Shown here piece by piece: positions 37,623-46,669 of a stretch of DNA of 64,000 nucleotides. Numbering within the stretch: the stretch's first letter is position 1; each line of letters starts with the position of its first letter. The notes beneath the pieces were generated by a model that saw only the letters and a list, made by a program, of their open reading frames with translations, made no database searches and had not been told where the DNA came from. Made by a program: the position numbers and the translations under genes. The stretch is from Caballeronia pedi (GTDB lineage Bacteria; Pseudomonadota; Gammaproteobacteria; Burkholderiales; Burkholderiaceae), in the NCBI RefSeq assembly GCF_001544915.2, contig NZ_FCOE02000015.1, positions 106,864-170,863 on the forward strand. Reading direction: 5' to 3'.

Positions 37623-39974
37623 TTGAACACCCCCTATGTCAACGCCTTACCTTCGCGCCCAGGCAAGGATGACGGTGAATTCACCGCGAGCGATATGCTC
37701 AGGCTACTGCGCGATCACCTTGGCATCCTCTTCCTGTTCATCGGAATCGCAGCCGCGCTCGCGAGCGCGTATGCGTTTCTTGCCAAGCCCATCTATTCGT
37801 CGGACGTGGTCGTGCGCGTGGATCCACCGGATCCGAACGCGCTCGGCATCGCGCCGCAAAGCCAGCAGCAGATGCCGCAGGCGGTGCAGACGGTGAATCA
37901 GCTCGCGCCCGCCGAAATCTCCATGATGCAGAGCCGCTCGGTGCTGGAGCCCGTCGTCAAGCAGTTTCACTTCGACGTGAAGGTCAAGCCCAACACGCTC
38001 CCCGTGCTCGGCTCGATCGCGGAACTGTTCGCGAAGAAGGGACATCTCGCGCCCGCATGGTTCGGTCTCGATTCGTACGCCTGGGGCGGCGAGTCGCTGC
38101 AGATCGGCCGGCTCGACGTGCCGCCCGCGCTCGAAGATCAGAAGCTCGATCTGGTCGTGCTCGAAAACAGCCAGTACGAGTTGCGCGACCCGGACGGCGA
38201 AACGCTTCTGCGCGGCACGGTCGGCCGTCCGGCATCGGCGAATGGCGTGTCGATACTCGTCGATAGCGTGGTCGGCCACCCCGGCGTGCATTTCGACGTG
38301 ACGCGCCTCAATACGCTCGACGCCATCGCACTCATGAAGAAGACGATGAAGGTGGCCGAGTCCGCGAAGGACACGGGCGTCGTGCAGATCACCTTCAATG
38401 CCGACGACCCCGCGCTCACCGCCGAGGTCGCCAACGCGCTCGGCCAGGCGTATCTGGCGGCGGCCGTGCAGGCGCGGCAGGCGAACGACACGAAGACGCT
38501 CGAATTCATCCGCGGAGAACTGCCGCGCCTCGAACGCGATCTGCGCCAGGCCGAAGGCAACCTGAGCGCGTTCCGTTCGAAGTCGCAGTCGGTGCAGCCG
38601 ATCAACGAAGCGCAGGCGTATCTGCAAGGCAGCATCGTGTCGATGCAGCAACTCGCGACCCTGAAGCTGCAACGCACGCAGGCCTTGCAGCGCTTCCAGC
38701 CCAGCAGCCCGCAAGTCGTCAATCTCGATCAGCAGATCGCCGAGCTCGAAGCATCGAACAAGCAGATTCAGCAGCGCTTCGACAGCATGCCCGCGTCCGA
38801 GCGCCAGAACGCGACGCTCACGCGTGATGCGCGCGTGGCCGAAACCATCTACATGGGCATGGTCAACAAGGCGCAGGAGCTTTCAGTGCGTCGTGCGAGC
38901 ACGAGCGGCGGCGCGCATATCGTCGATAACGCGTTGCGGCCGTATCGTCCGGTGAAGCCGAACAAGCCGCTCGTCATCATGGCGGGCACGGGTCTGGGCT
39001 TTTTCATCGGCACCTTCTTCATCTTCCTGCGCCGCCACGCGATGATCGGCGTGACCGATCCGATGTTCGTCGAGCGCCGTCTGTCGGTGCCCGTTTTGGG
39101 CGAAGTGCTGTATAGCCGGCAACAGGCGATGCTCGATCACGAGATCGCCGTCTCGCCAGCGGAGCATGCGCCGCTCACCTACTCCGGCGCCGAGCAGGGC
39201 GGACCACCCAAGGCGCTGCCGTACGTTCACCTGCCGGAACATGATGCGTTCGCGATGCCGCACGTCGCCGATACCGATCGCGACGCCCGCGTGCTCGCCA
39301 CGCGCTATCCGCACGATCCGGCCGTCGAGGCGCTGCGCGCGGTGCGCACGGAGCTGTATCGCGATCTCGCCAACGCGCCGAACAACGTCGTGATGCTGAC
39401 GGGTCCGATTCCGTCGGCGGGCAAGAGCTTCGTCGCGGCGAATCTGTCGGTGCTGCTCGCCGAAATCGGTCTGCGCGTGCTGCTGATCGACGGCGACATG
39501 CGGCGCGGCCATATCGCCTCGTTCTTCAAGCAGTCGAATCCGGGCGGGCTCTCGGAAGTGCTGAAGGGCGAGATGGCGCTCGGCGATGCGATCCGTTATG
39601 TCGGCGTGCCGGGCCTGTCGTTCATGTCGTGCGGCGGCTATCCGGAGAATCCGTCTGAGCTGCTGATGATGCCGGGCTTTCGCAATATGCTTGCGCGCAT
39701 GAGCGACCAGTTCGATCTGGTGATCGTCGATACGCCGCCGTTCCTCGTCGTGACCGATGCGGCGATCGTCGCAAGCGACGCGGGCTCGACGGTGCTCGTG
39801 CTGCGTTCCGGCATCCAGAGCGAGGAAGAGATCGAAGAGACCGTGAAGAAGGTGCAGCGCGCGGGCGGCAGACTGGTCGGTTCGGTCTTCAACGCGATTC
39901 CGCGACGCCCGAGCAATCGCCGCAGCTACGGTTATGCGGCGGCTTACACGAGTACGTTCAGGTCGGTGAACTGA
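37623..39974 (+). CDS. Polysaccharide co-polymerase / BY-kinase (Wzc type)
   Basis: This 783-residue inner-membrane protein controls chain length and export of the polysaccharide and autophosphorylates on tyrosines. It has a Wzz domain between two membrane helices (about 33-54 and 450-472), with a long periplasmic coiled-coil part (about 300-420). The cytosolic kinase has Walker A with Lys601 (GPIPSAGKS), Walker A' (LLIDGDMRRG, Asp623/Asp625) and Walker B Asp703 (VIVDTPP). The tail carries three tyrosines (769, 771, 775), fewer than in E. coli Wzc. The start is a TTG at 37623 behind TGAGGA; an ATG at 37551 would add 24 residues without ribosome-site support. No phosphatase partner is in the window. 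Confidence 0.92.
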   Translation: MNTPYVNALPSRPGKDDGEFTASDMLRLLRDHLGILFLFIGIAAALASAYAFLAKPIYSSDVVVRVDPPDPNALGIAPQSQQQMPQAVQTVNQLAPAEISMMQSRSVLEPVVKQFHFDVKVKPNTLPVLGSIAELFAKKGHLAPAWFGLDSYAWGGESLQIGRLDVPPALEDQKLDLVVLENSQYELRDPDGETLLRGTVGRPASANGVSILVDSVVGHPGVHFDVTRLNTLDAIALMKKTMKVAESAKDTGVVQITFNADDPALTAEVANALGQAYLAAAVQARQANDTKTLEFIRGELPRLERDLRQAEGNLSAFRSKSQSVQPINEAQAYLQGSIVSMQQLATLKLQRTQALQRFQPSSPQVVNLDQQIAELEASNKQIQQRFDSMPASERQNATLTRDARVAETIYMGMVNKAQELSVRRASTSGGAHIVDNALRPYRPVKPNKPLVIMAGTGLGFFIGTFFIFLRRHAMIGVTDPMFVERRLSVPVLGEVLYSRQQAMLDHEIAVSPAEHAPLTYSGAEQGGPPKALPYVHLPEHDAFAMPHVADTDRDARVLATRYPHDPAVEALRAVRTELYRDLANAPNNVVMLTGPIPSAGKSFVAANLSVLLAEIGLRVLLIDGDMRRGHIASFFKQSNPGGLSEVLKGEMALGDAIRYVGVPGLSFMSCGGYPENPSELLMMPGFRNMLARMSDQFDLVIVDTPPFLVVTDAAIVASDAGSTVLVLRSGIQSEEEIEETVKKVQRAGGRLVGSVFNAIPRRPSNRRSYGYAAAYTSTFRSVN

Positions 39975-40023
39975 CGGCGTGCGCGCGATGAGGCGCACAT
40001 CGTATATATGTATCGATGCATCA

Positions 40024-40046
40024 CGCCGCGTGCCCGTCACGCGGCG
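40024..40046 (+). terminator. Possible terminator after the Wzc-like gene
   Basis: CGCCGCGTG (40024-40032) and CACGCGGCG (40038-40046) form a perfect 9-base stem with a 5-base loop, 50 bases after the kinase stop. It is followed by CTTTACGTT, which has only a short T run, so it may be a partial terminator or a processing signal. Confidence 0.5.
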
Positions 40047-40224
40047 CTTTACGTTCCATCCGTTGCGGGAAACACTCGCGCGATCGGGATGTCAAACGAT
40101 TTGCGGCATGACGAGCTATCCTCCGGATGTGATCGCCGCGCGCTGAGCGCTTGCGATCAGCGCGTTGGTTCACGGGGCTTCGGCGCGCTTCGCGTCGCCA
40201 ACCGGATCGAGGAAAGAGACGCAT

Positions 40225-40461
40225 ATGAGCGGACGTTTTTCCTTCAGGCATCGGCTCGTGCAATGCCCGCGCTGTCGCAGACAGGTGGCCGCGGATTCGT
40301 CCGTGTGCCCTCATTGCGATTTTCATCGCAAGCCGAAAGCATCGCGCAAACGCGCGCCCTTGCGCATGGCGCTGGTCGTCGTGCTGGCGCTGCTCGCGAT
40401 CGGCGGCTGCCTCTATCTGGGCGAGTCGGGAATCGATACACACCTGTTCCTGTCGCGCTGA
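40225..40461 (+). CDS. Small zinc-ribbon, single-pass membrane protein (unknown function)
   Basis: This 78-residue protein starts at an ATG preceded by GAGGAAAGAG. Residues about 12-31 form a zinc-ribbon knuckle pair (CPRCRRQVAADSSVCPHCDF: two CxxC motifs), followed by a Lys/Arg-rich linker and one hydrophobic helix at about 48-66, then a short hydrophilic end. The predicted topology is a cytosolic zinc ribbon tethered to the inner membrane. I do not know a named family for it. It sits between the BY-kinase and the polymerase, so it may help assembly or regulation of the Wzy machinery; this is inference from position only. Confidence 0.7.
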   Translation: MSGRFSFRHRLVQCPRCRRQVAADSSVCPHCDFHRKPKASRKRAPLRMALVVVLALLAIGGCLYLGESGIDTHLFLSR

Positions 40462-40520
40462 ACCGGCGATTTCATCCGATGGTTCGCCGCACTCGCTCCA
40501 TCCAACACTAACCTTCGACG

Positions 40521-41933
40521 ATGAAAGAAAAAGCGGCGCTGACCGACCTTTACTACCGAATCTGGGCCTTCGCGATGCCGGTGACGTCGTTTCTCGTCAT
40601 GCCTTCGATTCAAGGCACGACGATCGGCTATCTGATGTGCTTCCTCTCCGTGCCGCTCGTGCTGCTGTTCGGCGGCCGCGCGCGCAAGCACTGGCTGCAT
40701 TTCGTGGGCGCGGCGCTGCTCGTCTGGCTGATCATGTTCTTCACGTCGCAGTTCGCGGACGTGATGGCGCCTTTCGATCCCGACTTCAGCAAGGTCGTGC
40801 TCGTCGACGACACCGATCCCTTCACGTTCCTCATGCGCAAGAGCCTGTTCACGCAGTCCGCCTACGTGGCGGCCGTCGTGCTCTATGCGGCCTACGTGTA
40901 CCACTACTACAAGCCGACCTGGGACCAATGGCTGCTCGCGGCCATCACGCTGTTCGCGCTCTACGGCATGTTCGAAGTGGCTTACTACATCGTGACGGGG
41001 CAGCCGGGCGACTTCATCTCGAACCGCGCGTTCGGCGATCAGTTCGGCAAGGGCATCGTGCGCTCGGACGGCACGGTGAACGGCAGTTCGTTCCAGCAGA
41101 TCGACGTCAAGGGCTTTCCGATCCAGCGTCTCAAGGCGCTCACGGGCGAGCCGTCGATGTACGCGATGTCCATCTTCCCGTTCTGGGTCTACTTCAACGC
41201 GACGTCACGCGTGCGCTGGCCGGTATGGGTCATCGGGCTGTCGTTGTTGATGACCACGTCGTCGACGGTGCTGATCGGCTATGCGGTGTACTCGCTCATC
41301 CGCGTGCGCAAGCTCGGCATCAATCCGGTCAAGGCGCTGATCGGCCTGTTCGTGCTGTGCATCGTCGCTTATGTTCTGCAGGACTATATCGCCGACCTCT
41401 TCAAGCAGATGGTCACGGACAAGCTTGAGGCGAAAACCGAGTCGGGCTCGGATCGCTCGCTGCTGTTCCTCGAATCGATGCGTCTGTGGTTTCATGCCGC
41501 GCCGCTCAATCAGCTCTTCGGCGTTGGCTTCGGCTATATCCGTTCGACTGATCTCTTCTCGACGCTGCTGGTGAACATCGGCGTCGTCGGCACGGTGTTC
41601 ATCAGCGCGATGATGCTCTACCCCGCGTTCAAGCTCGACTGGGACCCGCGCGGCATGGCGCTGCGCCAGTGCTGCGCCGCGACCTGGACGATGATGATGG
41701 TCTCCGTGCCCGAGTTCGCCTATCTCGCGCCGTGGACGCTGGTCGCATTGGCCTACGTGCGCGTGCGTGCGCTCAAGCTCGCGCGCCAGCACGTCGGCGA
41801 CAAGGCCGCCGCCAATGCGATGCAGGCGTCGCAGGACGGCGCGTCGATCGGCACGGCGATCGGCAGACATGTGCGGCCTGAGATCGGCGCGCGCATCGGC
41901 TCGCGCTTCGGTCCGCGCGGGCGTCATCTCTGA
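40521..41933 (+). CDS. Wzy-like polysaccharide polymerase
   Basis: This 470-residue protein has about ten to twelve hydrophobic helices and a larger hydrophilic loop near 155-205, the layout of O-antigen/EPS polymerases that link repeat units in the periplasm. Sequence conservation in the family is weak, so the call rests on topology and on its place beside the flippase and Wzc-like genes. The C-terminal 60 residues are cytosolic and end in an Ile-Gly-Arg-rich stretch (IGARIGSRFGPRGRHL) of unknown role. No strong ribosome site precedes the ATG at 40521. It is the last polysaccharide gene in this run. Confidence 0.75.
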   Translation: MKEKAALTDLYYRIWAFAMPVTSFLVMPSIQGTTIGYLMCFLSVPLVLLFGGRARKHWLHFVGAALLVWLIMFFTSQFADVMAPFDPDFSKVVLVDDTDPFTFLMRKSLFTQSAYVAAVVLYAAYVYHYYKPTWDQWLLAAITLFALYGMFEVAYYIVTGQPGDFISNRAFGDQFGKGIVRSDGTVNGSSFQQIDVKGFPIQRLKALTGEPSMYAMSIFPFWVYFNATSRVRWPVWVIGLSLLMTTSSTVLIGYAVYSLIRVRKLGINPVKALIGLFVLCIVAYVLQDYIADLFKQMVTDKLEAKTESGSDRSLLFLESMRLWFHAAPLNQLFGVGFGYIRSTDLFSTLLVNIGVVGTVFISAMMLYPAFKLDWDPRGMALRQCCAATWTMMMVSVPEFAYLAPWTLVALAYVRVRALKLARQHVGDKAAANAMQASQDGASIGTAIGRHVRPEIGARIGSRFGPRGRHL

Positions 41934-42033
41934 GGTTCGCGCGGCGGCTTGCTTCCGTCCGACGTTCTACAATGTCGGTTTCGACCACCGGCTGATCCAT
42001 CGTTCGGGATCGCCGGGCAACCAGGGAGCAACC

Positions 42034-42375
42034 ATGTCGACAGTCACGACCGATTCCGGTCTCAAGTACGAAGATGTCACCGTTGGCGAAGGCGCCGAAG
42101 CCGTCGCGGGCAAGACGGTCAGCGTGCACTACACGGGCTGGCTCACGGATGGCCAGAAGTTCGATTCGAGCAAGGACCGCAACGACCCGTTCGCATTCGT
42201 GCTGGGCGGCGGCATGGTCATCAAGGGCTGGGACGAAGGCGTGCAGGGCATGAAGGTGGGCGGCGTGCGCCGTCTCACGATTCCGCCGCAACTCGGTTAC
42301 GGCGCGCGCGGCGCGGGCGGCGTGATTCCGCCGAACGCCACGCTCGTGTTCGAAGTGGAACTGCTGGACGTCTGA
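42034..42375 (+). CDS. FKBP-type peptidyl-prolyl cis-trans isomerase
   Basis: This is a minimal, 113-residue cytosolic FKBP that speeds proline isomerisation in proteins. The core pattern is intact: SVHYTGWLTDGQKFDSS, FAFVLGGGMVIKGWDEGV and GGVRRLTIPPQLGYG, ending in ATLVFEVELLDV. There is no signal peptide. The ATG at 42034 follows CAGGGAGCAACC; the longer upstream frame overlaps the polymerase and is not supported. It is probably transcribed separately from the polysaccharide genes, and an AraC regulator follows 11 bases after the stop. Confidence 0.95.
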   Translation: MSTVTTDSGLKYEDVTVGEGAEAVAGKTVSVHYTGWLTDGQKFDSSKDRNDPFAFVLGGGMVIKGWDEGVQGMKVGGVRRLTIPPQLGYGARGAGGVIPPNATLVFEVELLDV

Positions 42376-42386
42376 GCGTCGACGGC

Positions 42387-43163
42387 ATGAGCGCGCCGCT
42401 GCATCGCCCTGCCGTCTCGCTGCGCCGCTATGAAGCGGCGCAGGCGTCGGACGTGCACGACTTTCATCAGATCGTGCTCGGCCTCGACGGATCGATGGAA
42501 ATGGCCGTCGATGGCAACGGCGCGCGTATCGACTGCAGCGGCGCGTGGATCATTCCGGCGGGCGCGCGCCACGATTACTGGGCCGACGGCGACAACCGCC
42601 AGCTCGTGCTCGATCTGCCCGCCACGTCCGTCGCGGTGCCCGAGCGCTACTTCGCGCGGGCCCGCGCGATCGCGATCGATCCGCGCGTCACGCAGGCCGT
42701 CGCCGACGTCGCCCGTCATGCCCGTTTCGGCGATGCTTCGCTCTCCGACCGCGTCGCATGGCAGGCGGCCGCGCATCTGTGCGGCGCGCTGATGCACGAC
42801 ACGGACGATTCCATCGACATGATGCGTGGTCTCGACTTCGCGCGCATCGACCGGTGGTTGCGTCTGCATCTGTCGGAGCCGCTGCGTATCGCCGATCTCG
42901 CCGCGCATTGCGGCTTCGGCATGCGGCGCTTTCATCAGCTATTCAACGAAGCGTTCGGCGAGACGCCGCATCGCTACCTGCATCGTCTGCGGCTCGATAC
43001 GGCGCTGACGCTGCTGGCCGATCCGCGCACGTCGCTTACCGATATCGCGCTCGATGTCGGCTTCGCGGATCAGAGCGCGTTCACTCACGCGTTTTCGAAA
43101 CGCTTCGGCATTTCGCCGGGGCAATGGCGCAATGGCGGGTTCAGATCGCCGCGCGGCGTCTAA
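42387..43163 (+). CDS. AraC-family transcriptional regulator
   Basis: This 258-residue regulator has an N-terminal cupin-like sensing region (about 10-110, DFHQIVLGLDGSMEMAV and WIIPAGARHDYWADG). Its C-terminal double helix-turn-helix (about 155-250) is marked by IADLAAHCGFGMRRFHQLF and the second helix unit LTDIALDVGFADQSAFTHAF. The ligand and target genes are unknown. It starts 11 bases after the FKBP stop and so may be co-transcribed with it. Its stop overlaps the end of the convergent metZ by 4 bases. Confidence 0.9.
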   Translation: MSAPLHRPAVSLRRYEAAQASDVHDFHQIVLGLDGSMEMAVDGNGARIDCSGAWIIPAGARHDYWADGDNRQLVLDLPATSVAVPERYFARARAIAIDPRVTQAVADVARHARFGDASLSDRVAWQAAAHLCGALMHDTDDSIDMMRGLDFARIDRWLRLHLSEPLRIADLAAHCGFGMRRFHQLFNEAFGETPHRYLHRLRLDTALTLLADPRTSLTDIALDVGFADQSAFTHAFSKRFGISPGQWRNGGFRSPRGV

Positions 43164-44347
43164 CCCAGCCCACGCCCCAGATCGGCGCGTATGTCCGCCG
43201 GATCTTCGAGACCCACGGCAAGACGAATCAATCCTTCGCGTATGCCCGCCGCCTCGCGCACTTCGACGGCAAGGCGTCCGTGCGTCGTCGTCGAAGGATG
43301 CGTGATCGTCGTGCGCGTATCGCCGAGATTGCCGGTGATCGAACAAAGCTTCGTACCATCGATCACGCGCCAGGCGTTCGCGCGCTGCTGTTCCTGCGTC
43401 TCGCCCTTCAGTTCGAACGATACGATCGCGCCGCCCGCCTTCTGCTGCTTCATCGCGATGGCATGTTGCGGATGCGATTCGAGCCCCGGATAAAACACAC
43501 GATTCACGGCCGGATGCGCTTCGAGCCAGCGCGCGATCTCCAGCGCATTCGCCGACTGCTTCTCCACGCGCAGCGCGAGCGTTTCCATGCCCTTCAACAA
43601 CACCCATGCGTTGAAGGCGGACATCGTCGGACCGGCGCTGCGCACGAACGGAAACACCGTCTCCATGATGAAGCGTTTCGAGCCGACGAGCGCGCCGCCG
43701 AGCACGCGGCCCTGGCCGTCGAGAAACTTCGTGGCCGAATGCATCACGACGTCCGCGCCGAGTTTCAGCGGCTGCTGCAAGGCCGGACTGCAGAAGCAGT
43801 TGTCGACGACGAAGAGCGCGCCGTTGTGCTTCGCGGTCTTCGCGATCGCTTCGATGTCCGCGATTTCCGTCAGCGGATTCGATGGCGTCTCCAGAAAGAA
43901 CATCTTCGTCGCGGGCGTCACGGCGGCTTGCCATTCGTCGGGCCTGGTCGGATCGACGAACGTCGTCGTGATGCCGAACTTCGGGAAGATCTGCGTGAAC
44001 ATGCCGATCGTCGAGCCGAACAGGCTCTTCGAACTGACGATGTGATCGCCCTGCTGCATCGACGCCATCACGACCGACAATATCGCCGACATGCCCGACG
44101 CCGTCGCCATGCACGCTTCGCCGCCTTCGAGCGCGGCGAGGCGGTTCTGGAACATCGTCACGGTCGGATTGGTGAAGCGCGAGTACGTGTAGGCTTCTTC
44201 GGCATTTTTGAAGCGCTCGGCTGCTTCCGCCGCGCTCGAAAAGCAGAAGCTCGACGTGAGAAAGAGCGCCTCGCTATGCTCGTTGAATTCGCTACGCAAG
44301 GTGCCGGCGCGCACGGCGAGTGTGTCGAAGTTGAATGGGTCGTCCAT
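43160..44347 (-). CDS. metZ: O-succinylhomoserine sulfhydrylase
   Basis: MetZ makes homocysteine from O-succinylhomoserine and sulfide in methionine synthesis. The 395-residue protein belongs to the Cys/Met-metabolism PLP family: the cofactor lysine is Lys207 in HSATKFLDGQG, with the phosphate-binding SGMSAIL segment and the FLETPSNPLTEI strand. The start at 44347 follows GGGAGAAAAAC. The gene lies downstream of purF but behind a strong terminator, so it probably has its own start of transcription or depends on read-through. Cystathionine gamma-synthase is the main alternative; the purF-metZ order in Burkholderia supports metZ. Confidence 0.93.
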   Translation of the reverse strand: MDDPFNFDTLAVRAGTLRSEFNEHSEALFLTSSFCFSSAAEAAERFKNAEEAYTYSRFTNPTVTMFQNRLAALEGGEACMATASGMSAILSVVMASMQQGDHIVSSKSLFGSTIGMFTQIFPKFGITTTFVDPTRPDEWQAAVTPATKMFFLETPSNPLTEIADIEAIAKTAKHNGALFVVDNCFCSPALQQPLKLGADVVMHSATKFLDGQGRVLGGALVGSKRFIMETVFPFVRSAGPTMSAFNAWVLLKGMETLALRVEKQSANALEIARWLEAHPAVNRVFYPGLESHPQHAIAMKQQKAGGAIVSFELKGETQEQQRANAWRVIDGTKLCSITGNLGDTRTTITHPSTTTHGRLAVEVREAAGIREGLIRLAVGLEDPADIRADLGRGLG

Positions 44348-44379
44348 GTTTTTCTCCCTTGTTGTCAGGCTCGCGGCGC

Positions 44380-44416
44380 AAAAAAGCCCGCTTGGTCCTT
44401 GCAGACAAAGCGGGCT
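44380..44416 (-). terminator. Intrinsic terminator after purF
   Basis: On the minus strand, AGCCCGCTT (44416-44408) pairs with AAGCGGGCT (44393-44385) around a 14-base loop. A run of six T (complement of 44380-44385) follows directly. It lies 20 bases past the purF stop and 33 bases before metZ. Confidence 0.85.
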
Positions 44417-44435
44417 CGTTTGAAGCGCCGAAAAC

Positions 44436-45983
44436 TTACTCGACCGATAGTTGCAGATGCAACTGTGAGCGCGTCATGCCGCCGTCCTGCGCATCGCTGG
44501 CCGCATCGCGATCCGACTGCGATTGCGGCGCGAGACGCGCGGTTTCGATGCGATCGAGATAATCGGTCGTCACATCGCCGGTGATGTAGTTGCCGTCGAA
44601 GCACGATGCTTCGAATTCCTTCAGCGCCGGGTTGATGTCGCGGATCGCGTTCTTCAGATCTTCCACATCCTGATAGACGAGATAGTCCGCACCGATCATG
44701 CGCGCGACTTCGTCATCGCTGCGGCCGTGCGCGACGAGTTCGCCACGCGTCGGCATGTCGATGCCGTACACGTTCGGGAACTTCACCGGCGGCGCGGCGG
44801 ATGCGAAGATCACCTTGCTCGCGCCGGCATCACGCGCCATCTGCACGATTTCATGCGAGGTCGTGCCGCGCACGATCGAATCGTCGACGATCAGCACGTT
44901 CTTGCCCTTGAACTCGATGCCCATCGCGTTCAGCTTCTGGCGCACCGATTTCTTGCGCACCGCCTGACCCGGCATGATGAAGGTGCGGCCCACGTAACGG
45001 TTCTTGAAGAAGCCCTCGCGGTACTCGACGCCGAGCTTCGCCGCCACCTGCATCGCGGCGGGGCGCGACGAATCGGGAATCGGCATTACGACGTCGATCG
45101 GCACGTCGGGCAGCACGCGCTTGATCTTCTCGGCGAGGTAATCGCCCATGCGCAGACGCGCGTTGTAGACCGGCACGCCGTCGAGGCAGGAGTCCGGACG
45201 TGCGAGATACACGAGCTCGAAGATGCAGGGATTGAGTTCCGGCTTCTCGGCGCATTGATGGCTGTGCAGGTTGCCTTCGGCGTCGATGAAGATCGCTTCG
45301 CCCGGCTCGACATCGCGCACGAACTCGAAGCCGATGCCCTCGATCGCCACCGATTCCGACGCGACCATCCACTCGACGCCCGTCGCCGTTTCCTGCTTGC
45401 CGAGCACGAGCGGGCGGATGCCGAACGGATCGCGGAACGCGACGAGCCCGTAGCCCGCGATCAGCGAGACGATCGCATACGAACCCCTGACGCGGCGATG
45501 CACGCCCGCGACCGCTTTCCAAAGCGCGGCGGCGTCGAGTTGCAGACCCGAGCTGGCGAGCTGCAGTTCGTGCGCGAACACGTTGAGGAGCACTTCGGTA
45601 TCGGATGCGGTATTGATGTGCCGGCGGTCGATGCGGAACATCTCGTCCTTCAGCTGCATCCAGTTCGTCAGATTGCCGTTGTGCGCGAGGATGATGCCGA
45701 ACGGCGCATTCACGTAGAACGGCTGGGCTTCTTCCTCGCTCGACGCGGAACCGGCGGTCGGATAACGCACCTGGCCGATGCCGACGTTGCCCGGCAGGCT
45801 GCGCATGTTGCGCGTGCGGAACACGTCGCGCACCATGCCGTTGGCCTTATGCATGTGGAAGTTGTTGCCGTCCGCCGTGGCGATGCCCGCCGCGTCCTGT
45901 CCGCGATGCTGGAGCAGAAGCAGGCTGTCATAGATCAGCTGATTGACGGGACTTTGGGAAACTACACCTACGATGCCGCACAT
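44436..45983 (-). CDS. purF: Amidophosphoribosyltransferase
   Basis: PurF performs the first committed step of purine synthesis, converting PRPP and glutamine to phosphoribosylamine. The start is fixed by MCGIVGVVS: the N-terminal Cys after Met removal is the glutaminase nucleophile, and GAAGGA lies 7 bases upstream of the ATG at 45983. The Ntn-type glutamine amidotransferase domain spans about 1-230 (QHRGQDAAGIA, HNGNLTN) and the phosphoribosyltransferase domain follows, with the PRPP loop VLIVDDSIVRGTT at about 365. The 515-residue length is usual. It ends at a strong terminator and lies 143 bases downstream of cvpA, as in E. coli and Burkholderia. Confidence 0.97.
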   Translation of the reverse strand: MCGIVGVVSQSPVNQLIYDSLLLLQHRGQDAAGIATADGNNFHMHKANGMVRDVFRTRNMRSLPGNVGIGQVRYPTAGSASSEEEAQPFYVNAPFGIILAHNGNLTNWMQLKDEMFRIDRRHINTASDTEVLLNVFAHELQLASSGLQLDAAALWKAVAGVHRRVRGSYAIVSLIAGYGLVAFRDPFGIRPLVLGKQETATGVEWMVASESVAIEGIGFEFVRDVEPGEAIFIDAEGNLHSHQCAEKPELNPCIFELVYLARPDSCLDGVPVYNARLRMGDYLAEKIKRVLPDVPIDVVMPIPDSSRPAAMQVAAKLGVEYREGFFKNRYVGRTFIMPGQAVRKKSVRQKLNAMGIEFKGKNVLIVDDSIVRGTTSHEIVQMARDAGASKVIFASAAPPVKFPNVYGIDMPTRGELVAHGRSDDEVARMIGADYLVYQDVEDLKNAIRDINPALKEFEASCFDGNYITGDVTTDYLDRIETARLAPQSQSDRDAASDAQDGGMTRSQLHLQLSVE

Positions 45984-46126
45984 GGCATGGTCCTTCAAAG
46001 AGTCGAAACGGGTAGACAAGGCGTTGCCCGGATCTCATCGACGCTTCTCTCGATATTTGGCCGTGACGTGGCCGGGTCGAAGCGTCTTCGAGCCGTCGCG
46101 CGTTCCTCGTGTAGCTGGCCGTTCGT

Positions 46127-46660
46127 CTATTGTGCGGCGTCTGGCGCCAGTCCGCTCGGTTGAGGAGCGACATGCACATACGCGGCGAGCGTATCGGGGA
46201 GCAGCGGTTTCAATTCGCGCACGCCTTGCTCGGCCATCGGCCTCAGCAGCGCATTGCGCCAAAAATCCTTTTGCGGCAGTTCGGTCAAGCCAGCCAGCGC
46301 GACCAGTATCACTACCAATATAGCGCCTCTCACGAGGCCGAACAGCAAGCCCAACGAGCGATCCACGCCGCGCAGGCCGGTCACTTCGGTGATGCGCGTC
46401 AATAGCGACGACAGCACGCTCGACACCAGCAGCACCGCCGCGACCACCAGCAGGAACGCCACGAGCCATTGCGTGAGCGCGCCGCCCGGCCAAGTCGCCG
46501 GAATATAGGGCACGACGAGCCCGACGAAGCGCCCGGCGATCAGAATGGCCGCGATCCAGCCGACCAGCCCGAACGCCTCGGCCAGCAGGCCACGCCACAT
46601 GCCGCGCAGCGCGGACAGGCCGATCACGGCCATCACGGCGTAGTCGAAAGCGGTGAACAT
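46127..46660 (-). CDS. cvpA: CvpA family membrane protein
   Basis: This 177-residue inner-membrane protein has about four hydrophobic helices (near 5-25, 30-48, 63-85 and 100-122) and the family start FDYAVMAVIGLSALRGMWRGLLAEAFGLVGW. CvpA was named for colicin V production in E. coli and has been linked to envelope stress and bile resistance; its biochemical role is unknown. It starts 9 bases after the SPOR-protein stop and precedes purF, the standard order, so the three genes probably share a transcript. Confidence 0.93.
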   Translation of the reverse strand: MFTAFDYAVMAVIGLSALRGMWRGLLAEAFGLVGWIAAILIAGRFVGLVVPYIPATWPGGALTQWLVAFLLVVAAVLLVSSVLSSLLTRITEVTGLRGVDRSLGLLFGLVRGAILVVILVALAGLTELPQKDFWRNALLRPMAEQGVRELKPLLPDTLAAYVHVAPQPSGLAPDAAQ

Positions 46661-46669
46661 CGAGCCTGC

